This document shows, piece after piece, positions 16,916 to 26,949 of a DNA stretch of 64,000 nucleotides (positions within the stretch are counted from its first letter, which is position 1; each line of letters begins with the position of its first letter). This DNA comes from Erythrobacter sp. SCSIO 43205. GTDB lineage: Bacteria; Pseudomonadota; Alphaproteobacteria; Sphingomonadales; Sphingomonadaceae. The translations under genes and the position numbers were made by a program. The DNA lies in contig NZ_CP063202.1 of NCBI RefSeq assembly GCF_019904235.1, positions 2,976,001 to 3,040,000 of the forward strand, written 5' to 3'. The notes below the pieces were generated by a model. The model was not told the DNA's origin. It did no database searches and worked only from the letters and a program-made list of their open reading frames with translations.

Positions 16916-18547
16916 ATGGCATCGGCTGCCGAGGGGAATACGCATCAAGGCATGACCGGCTTTCTGGGTTGGGTCGAACGTTCGGGCAATAAACTGCCCG
17001 ATCCGGTGTTTTTGTTCTTCTATTTAATCATCGCATTGGTGGCCATTTCGGTACTGCTTGCAGCGATTGGCGTGTCCGCATTGCACCCGACACAGGTCGA
17101 TGAGGCGGGCAATCCGGTTGTGATCAACGCGGTCAGCCTGCTTGCCCCCGACAATATCCAGAAACTCTGGGTCGAAATGCCCAAGACCTTCACCCACTTC
17201 CACCCGCTTGGCTATGTGTTGGTGGTGATGCTGGGCGCTGGCGTTGCGGAGCGTTCGGGTTTCTTCGCGGCTGGTATGTCGAGCGCGGTTAGAAGCGCGC
17301 CTACGAAGCTTCTCACCCCCGTCGTGGCGCTGGTGGCGATGATCGGCAACCACGCAGCAGACGCTGGTTACGTGGTGCTGATCCCGCTTGCCGGCATTCT
17401 GTTCGCAGCCGCTGGTCGCCACCCTCTGGCCGGGATTGCAGCCGCGTTTGCGGGCGTTTCCGGCGGGTTCTCTGCCAATATCTCGCCCGGACAACTCGAC
17501 GCGCTGCTTTTCGGGATCACCGAAGAGGCCGTGGGCGCAAGCGGGCTTGACCCATCGTGGGGCGCGAACTTGGCGGGCAATTGGTACTTTATCGCCGCGA
17601 TGACTGTGCTTTATCTGCCGATCATCTGGTACGTCACCGACAAGGTGATCGAGCCCAAGCTTGGGCCCTGGACCGGCGGCGTAAAAGCAGGAGCCACCCC
17701 CGAGGACGCAGCGATTGCAGAAGCATCGCCAGAAAACGCCAGCAAAGGTCTTCGCAATGCAGGGTTCGCCGCGCTTGGCGTGGTGGCGCTTTGGGCGATC
17801 ATGGTTTTCGCGCCCGGCACCCCGCTCATCAACGAAGCGGCCTGTTTGACCGAAACAGGTGGCCGTGTCCCCGATTGCTCTATCCACGCAGAGCTTCGCC
17901 CGTTTTATCAGTCTTTGGTCGCCGCCTTCTTCGTGCTCTTCCTTGCCTGCGGCTGGGCCTATGGCAAGGCGGTTGGCACAATCAAGAACCACCGCGATCT
18001 GGTTGAGATGATGGCCGAGGCGATGAAGGATATGGGGTATTACCTCGTCCTTGCATTCGCTGCCGCGCACTTTGTCGCGATGTTTGCATGGTCGAACCTT
18101 GGCCTGATTTCAGCCGTGCATGGGGCCGCCGCGATCCAGTCAACCGGATTGCCGCTGCCTCTCGTTATCGGCCTGATGGTTATCTTTGCAGGGATGCTGA
18201 ACCTGTTCGTGGGTTCGGCAAGCGCCAAGTGGGCCCTGCTCGCGCCGATCCTTGTGCCGATGCTCATGCTGCTCGGCATCAGTCCCGAAGGCGCGACCGC
18301 CGCTTACCGTGTAGGGGACAGCGCGACCAATATCATCACGCCGCTGATGGTTTATTTCCCGCTGATCCTGATCTTTGCGCAGCGCTGGGTGCCGAGCTTT
18401 GGTCTTGGAAGCCTGACGGCCACCATGCTGCCCTATTCGATCTGGCTGCTGATTTCAGGAACCGTATTGATCGTCGTGTGGTTCTATCTTGGCATCCCCT
18501 TAGGGCCCAACGCCCCTGTTGGTTATACGCTGCCTGCAACGGGGTGA
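16916..18547 (+). CDS. AbgT family transporter
   Basis: A 543-residue inner-membrane protein with about 12 hydrophobic segments. GWVERSGNKLPDPVFLFF at the start, PLGYVLVVMLGAGVAERSG, GNHAADAGYVVLIPL, the SGGFSANISPGQLDALL hairpin and KWALLAPILVPMLMLLG match the AbgT family, which imports p-aminobenzoyl-glutamate in E. coli and exports sulfonamides in some species. The start at 16916 follows GGGGA and gives the family N-terminus. It diverges from tdk. The substrate here is unknown. Confidence 0.85.
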   Translation: MASAAEGNTHQGMTGFLGWVERSGNKLPDPVFLFFYLIIALVAISVLLAAIGVSALHPTQVDEAGNPVVINAVSLLAPDNIQKLWVEMPKTFTHFHPLGYVLVVMLGAGVAERSGFFAAGMSSAVRSAPTKLLTPVVALVAMIGNHAADAGYVVLIPLAGILFAAAGRHPLAGIAAAFAGVSGGFSANISPGQLDALLFGITEEAVGASGLDPSWGANLAGNWYFIAAMTVLYLPIIWYVTDKVIEPKLGPWTGGVKAGATPEDAAIAEASPENASKGLRNAGFAALGVVALWAIMVFAPGTPLINEAACLTETGGRVPDCSIHAELRPFYQSLVAAFFVLFLACGWAYGKAVGTIKNHRDLVEMMAEAMKDMGYYLVLAFAAAHFVAMFAWSNLGLISAVHGAAAIQSTGLPLPLVIGLMVIFAGMLNLFVGSASAKWALLAPILVPMLMLLGISPEGATAAYRVGDSATNIITPLMVYFPLILIFAQRWVPSFGLGSLTATMLPYSIWLLISGTVLIVVWFYLGIPLGPNAPVGYTLPATG

Positions 18548-18598
18548 TGAAACCTTTTGCGCGGCCCGTGAGTAGTAAAGGCATGAGGAGAGCTTGAA

Positions 18599-19177
18599 AT
18601 GATCCCGCTTTTGAAACGTGCCCTCTGGCTGCCCCTGTTCGCCGTGCTTCTCGCCGCCAATGCGAGCGCGCCGGTGAACTATCGACTGGACGAGGCAAAC
18701 TCTCTCCTGAGCGCAAAGGTTCCGTTTTTTGGCATCGCCAGCAAAACCGCAACCTTCCCCAAGATGCGCGGGACAGCGACGATTGTGGGCAACAACCCTT
18801 CGCGCGCCGCGATTGATGTCACATTCGATGCGACCGCCCTCACCGCGCCGGACGACACCACTTTGGGCCGCTTGAAGGGAGAGAAGTTTTTCTGGGTCGA
18901 GCGCCACCCTTCCATTCGCTTCAAAGGTCGCGGCCTCACTATGACAAGCGCGACCAAAGGCACGATCACCGGGCAATTGACCGCGCGCGGTGTGACCCGT
19001 AATCAATCGCTGAATGTGAGCTTCGACCGCGATCCGTTAAAGGCGGGCCCCGGCGAACCGATTGCCTTCACTGCAAACGCCGAGATTGACCGGCGCAATT
19101 TCGGGATGAAGAGCTATCAGCTGATTGTCGGCAATACAGTCGAGATCACCTTCGATGCGCGGATTGTGCCGAACTAG
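18599..19177 (+). CDS. YceI family periplasmic protein
   Basis: A 192-residue protein with a signal peptide (about 1-24, ending NASA) and a single YceI lipocalin-like beta barrel. It has the usual [20 protein letters not shown] opening (cited only as YRLDEANS...), [13 protein letters not shown] and the RRNFGM loop. Members bind isoprenoid lipids and are often periplasmic. It lies 51 bases downstream of the AbgT-type gene behind GAGGAGA. Its stop shares a CTAG with the stop of the convergent rbfA. Confidence 0.9.
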   Translation: MIPLLKRALWLPLFAVLLAANASAPVNYRLDEANSLLSAKVPFFGIASKTATFPKMRGTATIVGNNPSRAAIDVTFDATALTAPDDTTLGRLKGEKFFWVERHPSIRFKGRGLTMTSATKGTITGQLTARGVTRNQSLNVSFDRDPLKAGPGEPIAFTANAEIDRRNFGMKSYQLIVGNTVEITFDARIVPN

Positions 19178-19581
19178 TCTTCGTCGCCCCCATGCAGGTC
19201 GCGCGCCACCTTTGGATCGCGCAACAGCTCCTCAATCCGATCCGCTTCGGCAAAGCTTTCATCCTTGCGAAATTTCAGCTTTGGCGCGAATTTGAGGCCT
19301 AGTCGCTTTGCAACTTCGCGCTGAAGGAAAGCTGTGTTCTGGCGCAGAGCCTTGACCACATCATCCTCTGCATTGCCCAAAAGCGGCTTTACATAAGCGG
19401 TGGCGTTGCGAAGGTCCGGCGTCATGCGCACTTCGGTCACCGCGATGTTGGACGCGCTTACCACATCATCGTGCACCTCCTGACGCGCCAAAAGCTCAGA
19501 CAGGATGTGCCGCACGCGCTCCCCCACTTTGAGGACACGGACCGATTGTTGTTCGCTTGTGAAGTCTTGTCGTTTGGCCAT
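19174..19581 (-). CDS. rbfA: Ribosome-binding factor A
   Basis: A 135-residue KH-like protein that matures the 5' end of 16S rRNA and acts in cold adaptation. The start at 19581 gives the family N-terminus ([19 protein letters not shown]); upstream in-frame starts would add unrelated sequence. [17 protein letters not shown] and the LKFAPKLKF strand are typical. In most alphaproteobacteria it follows infB directly. Here about 1.6 kb and three other genes lie between. Confidence 0.93.
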   Translation of the reverse strand: MAKRQDFTSEQQSVRVLKVGERVRHILSELLARQEVHDDVVSASNIAVTEVRMTPDLRNATAYVKPLLGNAEDDVVKALRQNTAFLQREVAKRLGLKFAPKLKFRKDESFAEADRIEELLRDPKVARDLHGGDED

Positions 19582-19755
19582 GGGATGTGCGTTACGGCGA
19601 AGTGACCACGTGTGACAAGGTCTGCGGGCATTTGTTGCAAACAGACGATCACTGTTTTCGAGAATTTCAATCGGGTTTAAGCCGTCCGGCCTATTGAGAC
19701 GATTGCTGATGAAACTAGATCGAAGCCATAAAAATACCAATGCAGGAGACAAACG

Positions 19756-20007
19756 ATGAAAACTCTCACCGCAGTGCTTGTCGCTGCTGCACTTATGGCG
19801 CCAGCCGCAGCCAATGCCGGAACCCGTATCAATACGCCCGGCACCGAAGCGCGCCATGAGGCGAACCTTACGCCAGAAAAAGACATCATTGCGCCATCTG
19901 CCGTAGCTCGTGAAATCGAGCCCGCGGCTGAAGAAACGGAAAAGCGTCGTCCACGCGCCGCTCTCGCAGGTAAAGTCAATCTGGCCACAAAGTCACGCAT
20001 TCAATAA
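19756..20007 (+). CDS. Small secreted protein of unknown function
   Basis: An 83-residue protein with a clear signal peptide (about 1-22, ending ANA-GT) and an AGGAGAC ribosome site. The mature 61 residues are hydrophilic, with many Glu, Lys, Arg and Pro and no cysteines. No family is recognised. It diverges from rbfA and converges with the DUF1697 gene, with hairpins between. Confidence 0.75.
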   Translation: MKTLTAVLVAAALMAPAAANAGTRINTPGTEARHEANLTPEKDIIAPSAVAREIEPAAEETEKRRPRAALAGKVNLATKSRIQ

Positions 20008-20047
20008 GCCAAAGATAAGAGCGTCTTGCCCTCGACGCTCGGTTTAT

Positions 20048-20076
20048 GGGCGGGTGATAAATATTATCATCCGCCC
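20048..20076. terminator. Hairpin between convergent genes
   Basis: A 13-bp stem with one G-T wobble (GGGCGGGTGATAA against TTATCATCCGCCC) and a 3-base loop. A second stem (GAGCGTC/GACGCTC, 20019-20040) lies just before it. The position, between the small secreted protein and DUF1697 gene ends, suits a two-way terminator, although T-runs are short. Confidence 0.5.
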
Positions 20077-20089
20077 AATTGGCGCATGA

Positions 20090-20626
20090 TCACGCGGCCA
20101 TTTTGCCAAGGATATTCTTGAGGCTGTTCATATTGCGCGCCGTGCCGCGCACGCCCAGTCGCCGCTCAAGCAGCTTGCCAGTGATGTCAGAGGCGCTGAC
20201 GCCGTGAACGTAATCGAGATAAAGCACTCGGTCACCCAATGCGAGACGTTCATCGCCTTTGCTTTTGCGTTCTTCAAAGAAGTCTTCAAAGCGGCCCGGC
20301 TGCGGTTGGTCGGAAAGAAAGATGGAATGGACCATCTTATCTGAACCAACACCGTGAAACGGATTATCGTCTACGGCTTCTTGCACCTCACTTTGCGTCC
20401 GCACCATCACACAGGATTTGAAGCCAAAGCGGGCGCTAAGGATTTGCTCCAGCTGCATCTCGATCAGGAACGGCTCACGGCTGTCAGTGAGGATAAGATT
20501 GCCACTCGCCGCAACGGTTTCGAGGTCTTTGACCCCCTCGTCAGCAAACGCCGCTTTCAAATCTGCCATTTTAACCCGATTGCCGCCGATATTGATCGAC
20601 CCGAGCAGAGCGAGGTAGCGGGTCAA
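20090..20626 (-). CDS. DUF1697 family protein
   Basis: A 178-residue protein with the DUF1697 signatures YLALLGSINIGGNRVKM at the N-terminus, TVAASGNLILTD and LLERRLGVRGTARNMNSLKNI at the C-terminus. The function of this widespread cytoplasmic family is not known. Its start overlaps the thioesterase stop by four bases (ATGA), so the two are translationally coupled. Confidence 0.9.
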   Translation of the reverse strand: MTRYLALLGSINIGGNRVKMADLKAAFADEGVKDLETVAASGNLILTDSREPFLIEMQLEQILSARFGFKSCVMVRTQSEVQEAVDDNPFHGVGSDKMVHSIFLSDQPQPGRFEDFFEERKSKGDERLALGDRVLYLDYVHGVSASDITGKLLERRLGVRGTARNMNSLKNILGKMAA

Positions 20627-21063
20627 GCGTCGTGCCCCGGATTGGTGGCACTCGGCTTTGAAGTCGGGAGCGCGGTTGAGGTCGCCCGCGCCATCAGCTT
20701 GCCGTCTTCGGAATAGAGTTCGCCTTCAAGGATCACGACTTTGCGACCGCCCTTCACCACGCGCCCCTTACCGATAAGCGGGCCTTCGGGGATGAGGCGG
20801 ATAAGGCTCATCGAAATTTCAAGGTTGAGCGGCGCCATCTCGCCCTTGGTCGCGGCGACATAGGCATAGCCCATCACATCATCGAGATAACCCGCAACTA
20901 ACCCGCCCTGCACCCCGCCGCGCCAAGTGCACATTTCGGGGCGCACGGTAAAGTGCATAGTCGCGGTTTGGGTCGCTTCGTCGAATTCTATGAACTTTGA
21001 ATCGAGAAGCGCCGTGTGCGGAGAGGAACCTGCGTCTTCTGGGTGAATGTACTTATCGATCAT
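20623..21063 (-). CDS. PaaI family thioesterase (hotdog fold)
   Basis: A 146-residue single-domain hotdog protein. HFTVRPEMCTWRGGVQGGLVAGYLDDVMGYA (cited in part as WRGGVQGGLVAGYLDD) is the PaaI-type active-site helix with Asp in DDVM. It probably hydrolyses an acyl-CoA thioester. The start at 21063 has GGAG five bases upstream; another ATG at 21078 lies within the repeat and is less likely. It lies between infB and DUF1697. Confidence 0.82.
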   Translation of the reverse strand: MIDKYIHPEDAGSSPHTALLDSKFIEFDEATQTATMHFTVRPEMCTWRGGVQGGLVAGYLDDVMGYAYVAATKGEMAPLNLEISMSLIRLIPEGPLIGKGRVVKGGRKVVILEGELYSEDGKLMARATSTALPTSKPSATNPGHDA

Positions 21064-21078
21064 TTCGCTCCCCGACAT

Positions 21079-21193
21079 CCCCTCCCGTTCACGGGAGGGG
21101 CAGTGAGACTTGGCAGCTTGCCTGCCTAGTCGCAGCGGGGTGGGCCTTGCGGCCCATTCCCACCCCCAACCCCTCCCGCAGGCGGGAGGGGAG
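21079..21193. repeat. Composite GC-rich palindromic repeat (modules Y then X)
   Basis: Module Y (21079-21145) and module X (21159-21193) match those at 9826-9891 and 9772-9806, but in the opposite order. Y carries a CCCGT-loop-ACGGGAGGGG hairpin and the CTAGTCGCAGCGGGGTGGG signature. The repeat fills the spacer between the thioesterase start and the infB stop. Confidence 0.75.
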
Positions 21194-21198
21194 ACTCA

Positions 21199-23748
21199 TC
21201 ATCCAACCTCTAACGTGCGCTCGCGCTCTTCGACTTCGAAGACTTCAAGCTGGTCGCCCGGCTTGATATCGTTCGTGTCTTCCAGAACGACACCACATTC
21301 GAGGCCTGAGCGGACCTCGTCCACGTCGTCTTTGAAGCGGCGCAAGCTTGCGATGGTCGTTGCCGATACGATAACGTCCTCGCGGGTGAGACGCGCGAAC
21401 AGGCCTTTGCGGATAACGCCCTCTTCGACGAGGAGCCCTGCCGCCTTGTCCTTCTTGCCCGAACGGAACACCTCTTTGACCTGAGCGCGGCCAACGACCG
21501 TTTCGATCCGCTCTGGACCAAGCTCGCCGGCCATTTCCTTCGCCACGTCTTCGGTGAGGTGATAGATCACATCGTAATACATCATACGCACACCATCGCG
21601 CTTGATGAGTTCACGCGCCTTTGCATTGGGGCGAACGCCAAAACCGATGATCGGAGCGTTCGATGCCGCTGCCAATGTCACATCGCTTTCGGTAATTGCA
21701 CCGACGCCTGCGTGAAGGACGCGCGCCTTGATCTCATCGTTCGAGATATTGTGGAGCGCGTTGACGATGGCTTCGACCGAACCTTGCACGTCGGCTTTGA
21801 CCAGAACAGGCCATTCGATGACGTTGGATGCAAGATTGTTGAACATCGTATCGAACGACGTTGGCGCAAGCGCAGTGCGCTTCTCGGTCGCCTTCTCCTG
21901 ACGATATTGAGCCACTTCCCGCGCACGCTGCTCGTTTTCAACGACGGTCAGGCGGTCGCCAGCCGACGGCACGCCGCCAAGGCCGAGAACCTCGACCGGC
22001 ATGGATGGCCCTGCTTCCTTGATCTGCTTACCCGCATCATTGACAATTGCGCGCACACGCCCGCTCTGGGTGCCCACCACGAAGGTGTCGCCACGCTTCA
22101 ATGTCCCGCGCGTCACAAGGACGGTCGCAACTGGGCCGCGGCCTTTATCAAGCTGCGCTTCGATCACGGTGGCATCGGCATCGCGGTCTGGGCGAGCTTT
22201 CAACTCAAGCAGTTCCGCTTGAAGCGTGATTGCCTCGATCAGATCATCGAGCCCGGTTTTCTTGATCGCAGAGATTTCAACGTCCTGCACATCGCCCGAA
22301 AGCTTCTCAACGATAACTTCGTGCTCAAGCAGACGGTTGCGGACATTGTCCGGGTTCGCCTCTGGCTTATCCATTTTGTTGATCGCAACAATCATGGGAA
22401 CGCCGGCAGCTTTGGTGTGATTAATCGCCTCGATTGTCTGAGGCATAATGCCATCATCGGCTGCTACAACCAGCACCACAATATCGGTCACATTGGCACC
22501 GCGCTGACGCATCTCGGTAAAAGCTGCGTGGCCGGGCGTATCAAGGAAAGTGATCTTCTGCTTGTCCTTGGTCGTGATCTGATAGCTTCCGATATGCTGG
22601 GTGATCCCGCCTGCTTCGCCTTTGGTGACGTTGGCACCACGAAGCGCATCGAGCAGCGAGGTTTTCCCGTGGTCGACATGGCCCATGATGGTCACAACCG
22701 GAGGACGCGGCTTCAGCGTATCTTCTGGATCCGTATCCTCTTCGTCCTGAATATCGACATCGGCTTCAGAAACCTTCTGAATGTTATGGCCGAATTGCTC
22801 GACCAGCAGCTCGGCTGTGTCCTGGTCGATGGTTTGGTTGACCGTCACCATCATATCGAGGTTGAACAGCTCCTTGACGAGGTCTGCCCCTTTTTCGCCC
22901 ATACGCTTGGCAAGTTCGCCAACCGTGATGGCCTCTGGCACCACAACGTCGCGGACTTGCTTTTCACGTGGCTTGGAAGAACCACCGCCTTGCATCCGGC
23001 GCTCTTTTTCACGCGCACGCTTAAGCGCGGCGAGGCTGCGCGCGCGGCGACCCTCATCCTCATTCAACGCTTTGGTTACGGTCAGCTTGCCAGAACGGCG
23101 CTTGTCCTTGCCGCCGCCGGTATCCTTGGCAGCGCCCTTGTCTTCCTTCTTCTTTGCGACCTTTTTCTCAGGACGCTTGGGTTCAGGACGGGCAACTGGG
23201 GTAAAGCGGCGCGGCGCAGGGGCGGGTGAATCCGACTTTTCTGTCGTCTCTTCAACTTCGCCCGCATCGTCGGCCTCAGTTTTGGCTTTGGCAGCTGCTT
23301 CAGCCTCTTGCTTAGCGCGCGCTTCGGCCTCAGCCTTGGCTTTGCGGTTTTCCTCTTCGCGCTTCTTGGCTTCTTCTGCGTTCTGCTTTGCGCGCTCTTC
23401 TTCGCGCTTCCGGTTTTCTTCCGCGAGACGCAGGCGCTCTTCCTCGGCCTCACGCTGAAGGCGGGCCACGCGCTCTTGCGGCGTTTCATCAGGAACCGCT
23501 GGCTTTTTGGGCGCAGGCTTTTTCGCCACTGGCGCAGGCGCAGGTGTCGGTTCAGGCGCAGGAGCCGGAGTAGGCTCTGGCGTCGGGGCGGGCGTTTCGC
23601 CGGGCTTTAGAAGCTTGCGGCGACGCTTCACCTCGACCGCAACCTTATTGGTACGGCCGTGGCTAAAGGTCTGTTTTACCTCACCCGCTTCCACCGCCTT
23701 TTTCAGGCCAAGTGGTTTGCGGGCTGGTTTTTTCTCTTCATCGCTCAT
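21199..23748 (-). CDS. infB: Translation initiation factor IF-2
   Basis: An 849-residue GTPase that brings fMet-tRNA to the 30S subunit. A short N-terminal alphaproteobacterial domain ([12 protein letters not shown]) is followed by a long charged coiled-coil/Ala-Pro-rich region (about 50-250). The IF2 N2 domain and the G domain (about 350-520) have G1 [24 protein letters not shown] and NKMD. The C-terminal beta-barrel and fMet-tRNA-binding domains end the protein. It is 77 bases downstream of the ylxR gene in the nusA cluster. Confidence 0.97.
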   Translation of the reverse strand: MSDEEKKPARKPLGLKKAVEAGEVKQTFSHGRTNKVAVEVKRRRKLLKPGETPAPTPEPTPAPAPEPTPAPAPVAKKPAPKKPAVPDETPQERVARLQREAEEERLRLAEENRKREEERAKQNAEEAKKREEENRKAKAEAEARAKQEAEAAAKAKTEADDAGEVEETTEKSDSPAPAPRRFTPVARPEPKRPEKKVAKKKEDKGAAKDTGGGKDKRRSGKLTVTKALNEDEGRRARSLAALKRAREKERRMQGGGSSKPREKQVRDVVVPEAITVGELAKRMGEKGADLVKELFNLDMMVTVNQTIDQDTAELLVEQFGHNIQKVSEADVDIQDEEDTDPEDTLKPRPPVVTIMGHVDHGKTSLLDALRGANVTKGEAGGITQHIGSYQITTKDKQKITFLDTPGHAAFTEMRQRGANVTDIVVLVVAADDGIMPQTIEAINHTKAAGVPMIVAINKMDKPEANPDNVRNRLLEHEVIVEKLSGDVQDVEISAIKKTGLDDLIEAITLQAELLELKARPDRDADATVIEAQLDKGRGPVATVLVTRGTLKRGDTFVVGTQSGRVRAIVNDAGKQIKEAGPSMPVEVLGLGGVPSAGDRLTVVENEQRAREVAQYRQEKATEKRTALAPTSFDTMFNNLASNVIEWPVLVKADVQGSVEAIVNALHNISNDEIKARVLHAGVGAITESDVTLAAASNAPIIGFGVRPNAKARELIKRDGVRMMYYDVIYHLTEDVAKEMAGELGPERIETVVGRAQVKEVFRSGKKDKAAGLLVEEGVIRKGLFARLTREDVIVSATTIASLRRFKDDVDEVRSGLECGVVLEDTNDIKPGDQLEVFEVEERERTLEVG

Positions 23749-23825
23749 GCTTGCTTCTTTAGTCCTTCAAAAATCTCATATCTGGCGCATTGGCTTTGCG
23801 CCTCATTTCATCGTGTTCAGTCGCG

Positions 23826-24587
23826 TCAAACGGGAGGATCATTTCCCAAGAACCGCGTCAGGCGTGTGACATCGCGTGCCACTCTGCCAAATGCGCTCTT
23901 GCGCGCGAGGGAGCCCCCATGATGACCGGAAACCCCCAAATGCACGACATTTTCGCGGCCCAATGCCACAGACAGAGCCTCTCGGTCCAGTGGCAAGACG
24001 ATACCACGCACACCTGATCCTTCCTGATCGGTGCCCACGCGAAAGGCTTGGTCAAGCTTCTTGCGCCCGTCCTCGCTGCTGTCGCTGGCGTGCAAAAGCA
24101 GCGCAATGCGGCCTGAACGCGCGTGTTCGGCAAGCTTGGCTGAACCCATCACGATATTGCCGCCGCGAAGCTCAAGGCCGAGCCTGTCCAAAAGGGTGCG
24201 TTTGAGCGCATCCTCGATTTGTTGCGCAAGATTGTCGCTGTAGGAAAGTCGCGCGCGATTCCCGTCTTGTGTGGCAGGTCCACCCTTGAAGCTGCGCATC
24301 AGCGCCTTCTTCAAGTGGCCATCAGTCATTGCCGTTTCAAGGGTCAAGCGGTCGGGCGCAATCCATGCGCCGCGTCCGGGAGCTTTGCCTTGCGGGTCTG
24401 GCAGCACTTCGCCGTCCGGCGAAACCGCTAGACGGATCAGTTCCTCGCGGGGGTAAGTTTCCCCCGAAAGAACACAGCGGCGCTCAGAACCAGATGGCGC
24501 GCATGGCTTCGCGCTCCCGGAATTGCTCCCGGAAGCGTCGGTTTCAGTGATGTCGGAGCTTACGCACTCATTGTGGGGAGTCCGCAT
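23826..24587 (-). CDS. YlxR (DUF448) / L7Ae-like RNA-binding fusion
   Basis: A 253-residue two-domain protein. Residues about 30-110 are the YlxR/DUF448 domain (ERRCVLSGETYPREELIRL, GKAPGRGAWI). Residues about 140-235 resemble the YlxQ/L7Ae RNA-binding fold (GNIVMGSAKLAEHARSGRIALLLHA, cited in part). In Alphaproteobacteria these two proteins of the nusA-infB cluster are often fused. The start at 24587 overlaps the 3' end of nusA by 20 bases, which implies coupling. Confidence 0.82.
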   Translation of the reverse strand: MRTPHNECVSSDITETDASGSNSGSAKPCAPSGSERRCVLSGETYPREELIRLAVSPDGEVLPDPQGKAPGRGAWIAPDRLTLETAMTDGHLKKALMRSFKGGPATQDGNRARLSYSDNLAQQIEDALKRTLLDRLGLELRGGNIVMGSAKLAEHARSGRIALLLHASDSSEDGRKKLDQAFRVGTDQEGSGVRGIVLPLDREALSVALGRENVVHLGVSGHHGGSLARKSAFGRVARDVTRLTRFLGNDPPV

Positions 24588-26214
24588 CGGCGGCCTCCTG
24601 AGTTGCTGGCTCGCTTGCTGGCTCTTCATCTTCGAACCAGTGCGCACGCGCAGCCATGATGATCTCGTTGCCCTGCTCTTCGGTGAGGCCATACTCACCC
24701 AGAACGCCGCCTTTGTCCTGCTCGCGCTGCGGACGGCGCATTGGCGGGCCATCGGCATTGTTGCGGCGGCGAGGTGCCTCGCGCTTCTTGGCGATCAGTT
24801 CATCGGTGGCAAGGTCCGCCACATCGTCGAGCGTCTTGAGCCCTGCCTTGCCCAGCGTCACCAGCATCGCCTCAGTGAGGTGCGGCAGTTCGGCAATCGC
24901 GTCTTCAACGCCAAGCTCACGGCGCTCGGTGCGGAAGGCTTCTTCAGCGCGTTCAATGGCTTCAAGCGCGCGGCTTTGCAGTTCTTCGGCAAGCTCTTCA
25001 TCGAACCCTTCGATCGAGGCGAGTTCAGCAAGCTCAACATAAGCGACTTCCTCAAGCTCTGCGAAGCCTTCAGCCACGAGAAGCTGAGAAAGAGTTTCAT
25101 CAACGTCGAGCTCTTCTTCAAACATTTTCGAGCGCTCAGCGAACTCTTTCGAGCGCCTTTCGCTGGCTTCTTCCTCGGTCATGATGTCGATCTGCTGGCC
25201 GGTAAGCTGGCTGGCGAGACGCACGTTTTGACCACGGCGACCGATGGCAAGGCTAAGCTGGTCGTCAGGAACAACCACTTCGATGCGACCATCGTCTTCG
25301 TCGAGGACCACGCGGGCAACCGTCGCTGGCTGAAGCGCGTTCACGATGAAGGTCGCGGTGTCTTCGGACCATGGAATTATGTCGATCTTCTCACCCTGGA
25401 GTTCTTGCACCACGGCTTGAACGCGCGAGCCCTTCATACCGACACAGGCACCGACAGGGTCGATGGAGCTATCGTGGCTGATCACGCCGATCTTTGCGCG
25501 TGATCCCGGATCGCGGGCAGCGGCCTTGATTTCGATAATGCCGTCGTAAATTTCAGGCACTTCCTGCGCGAAAAGCTTGCGCATAAAATCGGGGTGCGCA
25601 CGGCTGAGGAAGATTTGCGGTCCGCGATTGTTGCGCTCAACTTTGGTGATGAGCGCGCGCACACGCTCACCCACACGTGCTGCTTCACGCGGGATTTGCT
25701 GGTCGCGGCGGATCACGCCTTCGGCGCGGCCAAGGTTTACGATCACATGGCCAAATTCAACCGACTTGATGACGCCAGTGATGACTTCACCAGCGCGGTC
25801 CTTGAATTCGTCAAACTGACGCTCACGCTCCGCATCGCGGACCTTCTGGAAGATCACCTGCTTTGCGCTTTGCGCGTCGATACGGCCAAGATCGACCGGA
25901 GGCAGCGGGTCGACGATAAAGTCACCAATCGCAGCGCCGTCCTGAAGTTTTTGCGCTTGCTTCAAATCGACCTGTTTGAAGTAGTCATCGACCTCTTCGA
26001 CCACCTCGACAACGCGCCACAGCGTCAGATCGCCGGTGACCGGGTCCAGTTTCGCGCGAATGTCGTTTTCCGCGCCATAGCGGTTGCGCGCGCTTTTCTG
26101 GATCGCTTCTTCCATCGCTTCGATCACGATGGATTTGTCGATCATCTTCTCGGTTGCCACCGAGTTGGCGATTGCAAGGAGTTCTGCCTTATTGGCGGAA
26201 ATGGCACTGGCCAT
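24568..26214 (-). CDS. nusA: Transcription termination/antitermination factor NusA
   Basis: A 548-residue RNA polymerase-binding factor. It has an N-terminal RNAP-binding domain (about 1-130), an S1 domain (about 140-200, GEVITGVIKSVEFGHVIVNLG), two KH domains (about 210-350; GACVGMKGSRVQAVVQEL, LSLAIGRRGQNVRLA) and C-terminal helix-hairpin-helix repeats (about 375-500). It acts in pausing, termination and rRNA antitermination. The start overlaps the rimP stop by one base (TGATG). Confidence 0.97.
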   Translation of the reverse strand: MASAISANKAELLAIANSVATEKMIDKSIVIEAMEEAIQKSARNRYGAENDIRAKLDPVTGDLTLWRVVEVVEEVDDYFKQVDLKQAQKLQDGAAIGDFIVDPLPPVDLGRIDAQSAKQVIFQKVRDAERERQFDEFKDRAGEVITGVIKSVEFGHVIVNLGRAEGVIRRDQQIPREAARVGERVRALITKVERNNRGPQIFLSRAHPDFMRKLFAQEVPEIYDGIIEIKAAARDPGSRAKIGVISHDSSIDPVGACVGMKGSRVQAVVQELQGEKIDIIPWSEDTATFIVNALQPATVARVVLDEDDGRIEVVVPDDQLSLAIGRRGQNVRLASQLTGQQIDIMTEEEASERRSKEFAERSKMFEEELDVDETLSQLLVAEGFAELEEVAYVELAELASIEGFDEELAEELQSRALEAIERAEEAFRTERRELGVEDAIAELPHLTEAMLVTLGKAGLKTLDDVADLATDELIAKKREAPRRRNNADGPPMRRPQREQDKGGVLGEYGLTEEQGNEIIMAARAHWFEDEEPASEPATQEAADADSPQ

Positions 26215-26783
26215 CAGTCGTCTGCCTTTTCTTCAGTTATTTCTTCTGCACCGCTTGTATCAAGCGGCTTGGTCGCAGCGATCAGCTTGTCGGTGAGGAC
26301 AAGCTTTGCGCTGTGAATTTCGTCGCGGGGAAGCGAAACCTCGCCCGTCTTGGAGTCGGTAAGCTGCACCATACCATGATTGATGCCGGTAAGCTCGCCC
26401 TTAAAGACGCGCTTTGACGTCTCTTCGCCAGACCAGCCTTTGGTCATGACGATGCGCGCCTCGTGCCCTGCCCAATCGGCAAAGTCTTTTTCGCGGGTCA
26501 GCGGACGATCAATGCCAGGCGAAGACACCTCAAGGTGATACGCCCCCTCAACCAGAACCTCGCCAGCCTCTTCGCGCGCGTCGATCATGTCCGACACACG
26601 GCGCGAGAGTGCGGCGCATTGTTCGATCACCAATTGGCCCGTTGCCGGGTCTTCGGCCATGATCTGCAAGGCTTCGCCGCCGTCTCCAGCCTCAGACGGC
26701 ATCATTGCGACGCGCACCAGTTCAAACCCAAGCGCGTTTGCCTCGGGTTCGATCAAGGAGGTAAGGCGGGCAATATCGGTCAT
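26214..26783 (-). CDS. rimP: Ribosome maturation factor RimP
   Basis: A 189-residue 30S assembly factor with an N-terminal alpha/beta domain (LGFELVRVAMM, CAALSRRVSDMID, YHLEVSSPGIDRPLTREKDF) and a C-terminal SH3-like barrel ending in an acidic tail. YHLEVSSPGIDRPL is the family signature. It heads the nusA-infB cluster as usual. A 50-codon open frame without a start ends three bases upstream. Confidence 0.95.
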   Translation of the reverse strand: MTDIARLTSLIEPEANALGFELVRVAMMPSEAGDGGEALQIMAEDPATGQLVIEQCAALSRRVSDMIDAREEAGEVLVEGAYHLEVSSPGIDRPLTREKDFADWAGHEARIVMTKGWSGEETSKRVFKGELTGINHGMVQLTDSKTGEVSLPRDEIHSAKLVLTDKLIAATKPLDTSGAEEITEEKADD

Positions 26784-26786
26784 CTG

Positions 26787-26936
26787 TTAGGCAATATACT
26801 CATTGATTGTGACAAAGCCGTTTTGCGCCGGCCCCTTGCGGCGCCAGCCCTTCAAGTGTTCGACAATGTCGGGATAGCGATGCAGATAAGCGCAAAGTGT
26901 CAGCTTGGCAAGCCTTCGAATGGCTTGCCCATGAAT
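26787..26936 (-). pseudogene. Possible gene remnant upstream of rimP
   Basis: In the 166 bases between the PilZ gene and rimP one minus-strand frame stays open for about 50 codons and ends with TAA at 26787-26789. Its translation looks protein-like (AIRRLAKLTLCAYLHRYPD ... GFVTINEYIA), but an in-frame TAG lies just upstream and there is no ATG, GTG or TTG start. It may be the C-terminal end of a decayed gene or chance. No family is recognised. Confidence 0.3.
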
Positions 26937-26949
26937 GAGCGCAAAATTC

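Noticed and set aside
21559..23229. A 556-codon plus-strand open frame opposite infB
   Set aside because: It is fully antisense to infB and its sequence has no family features.
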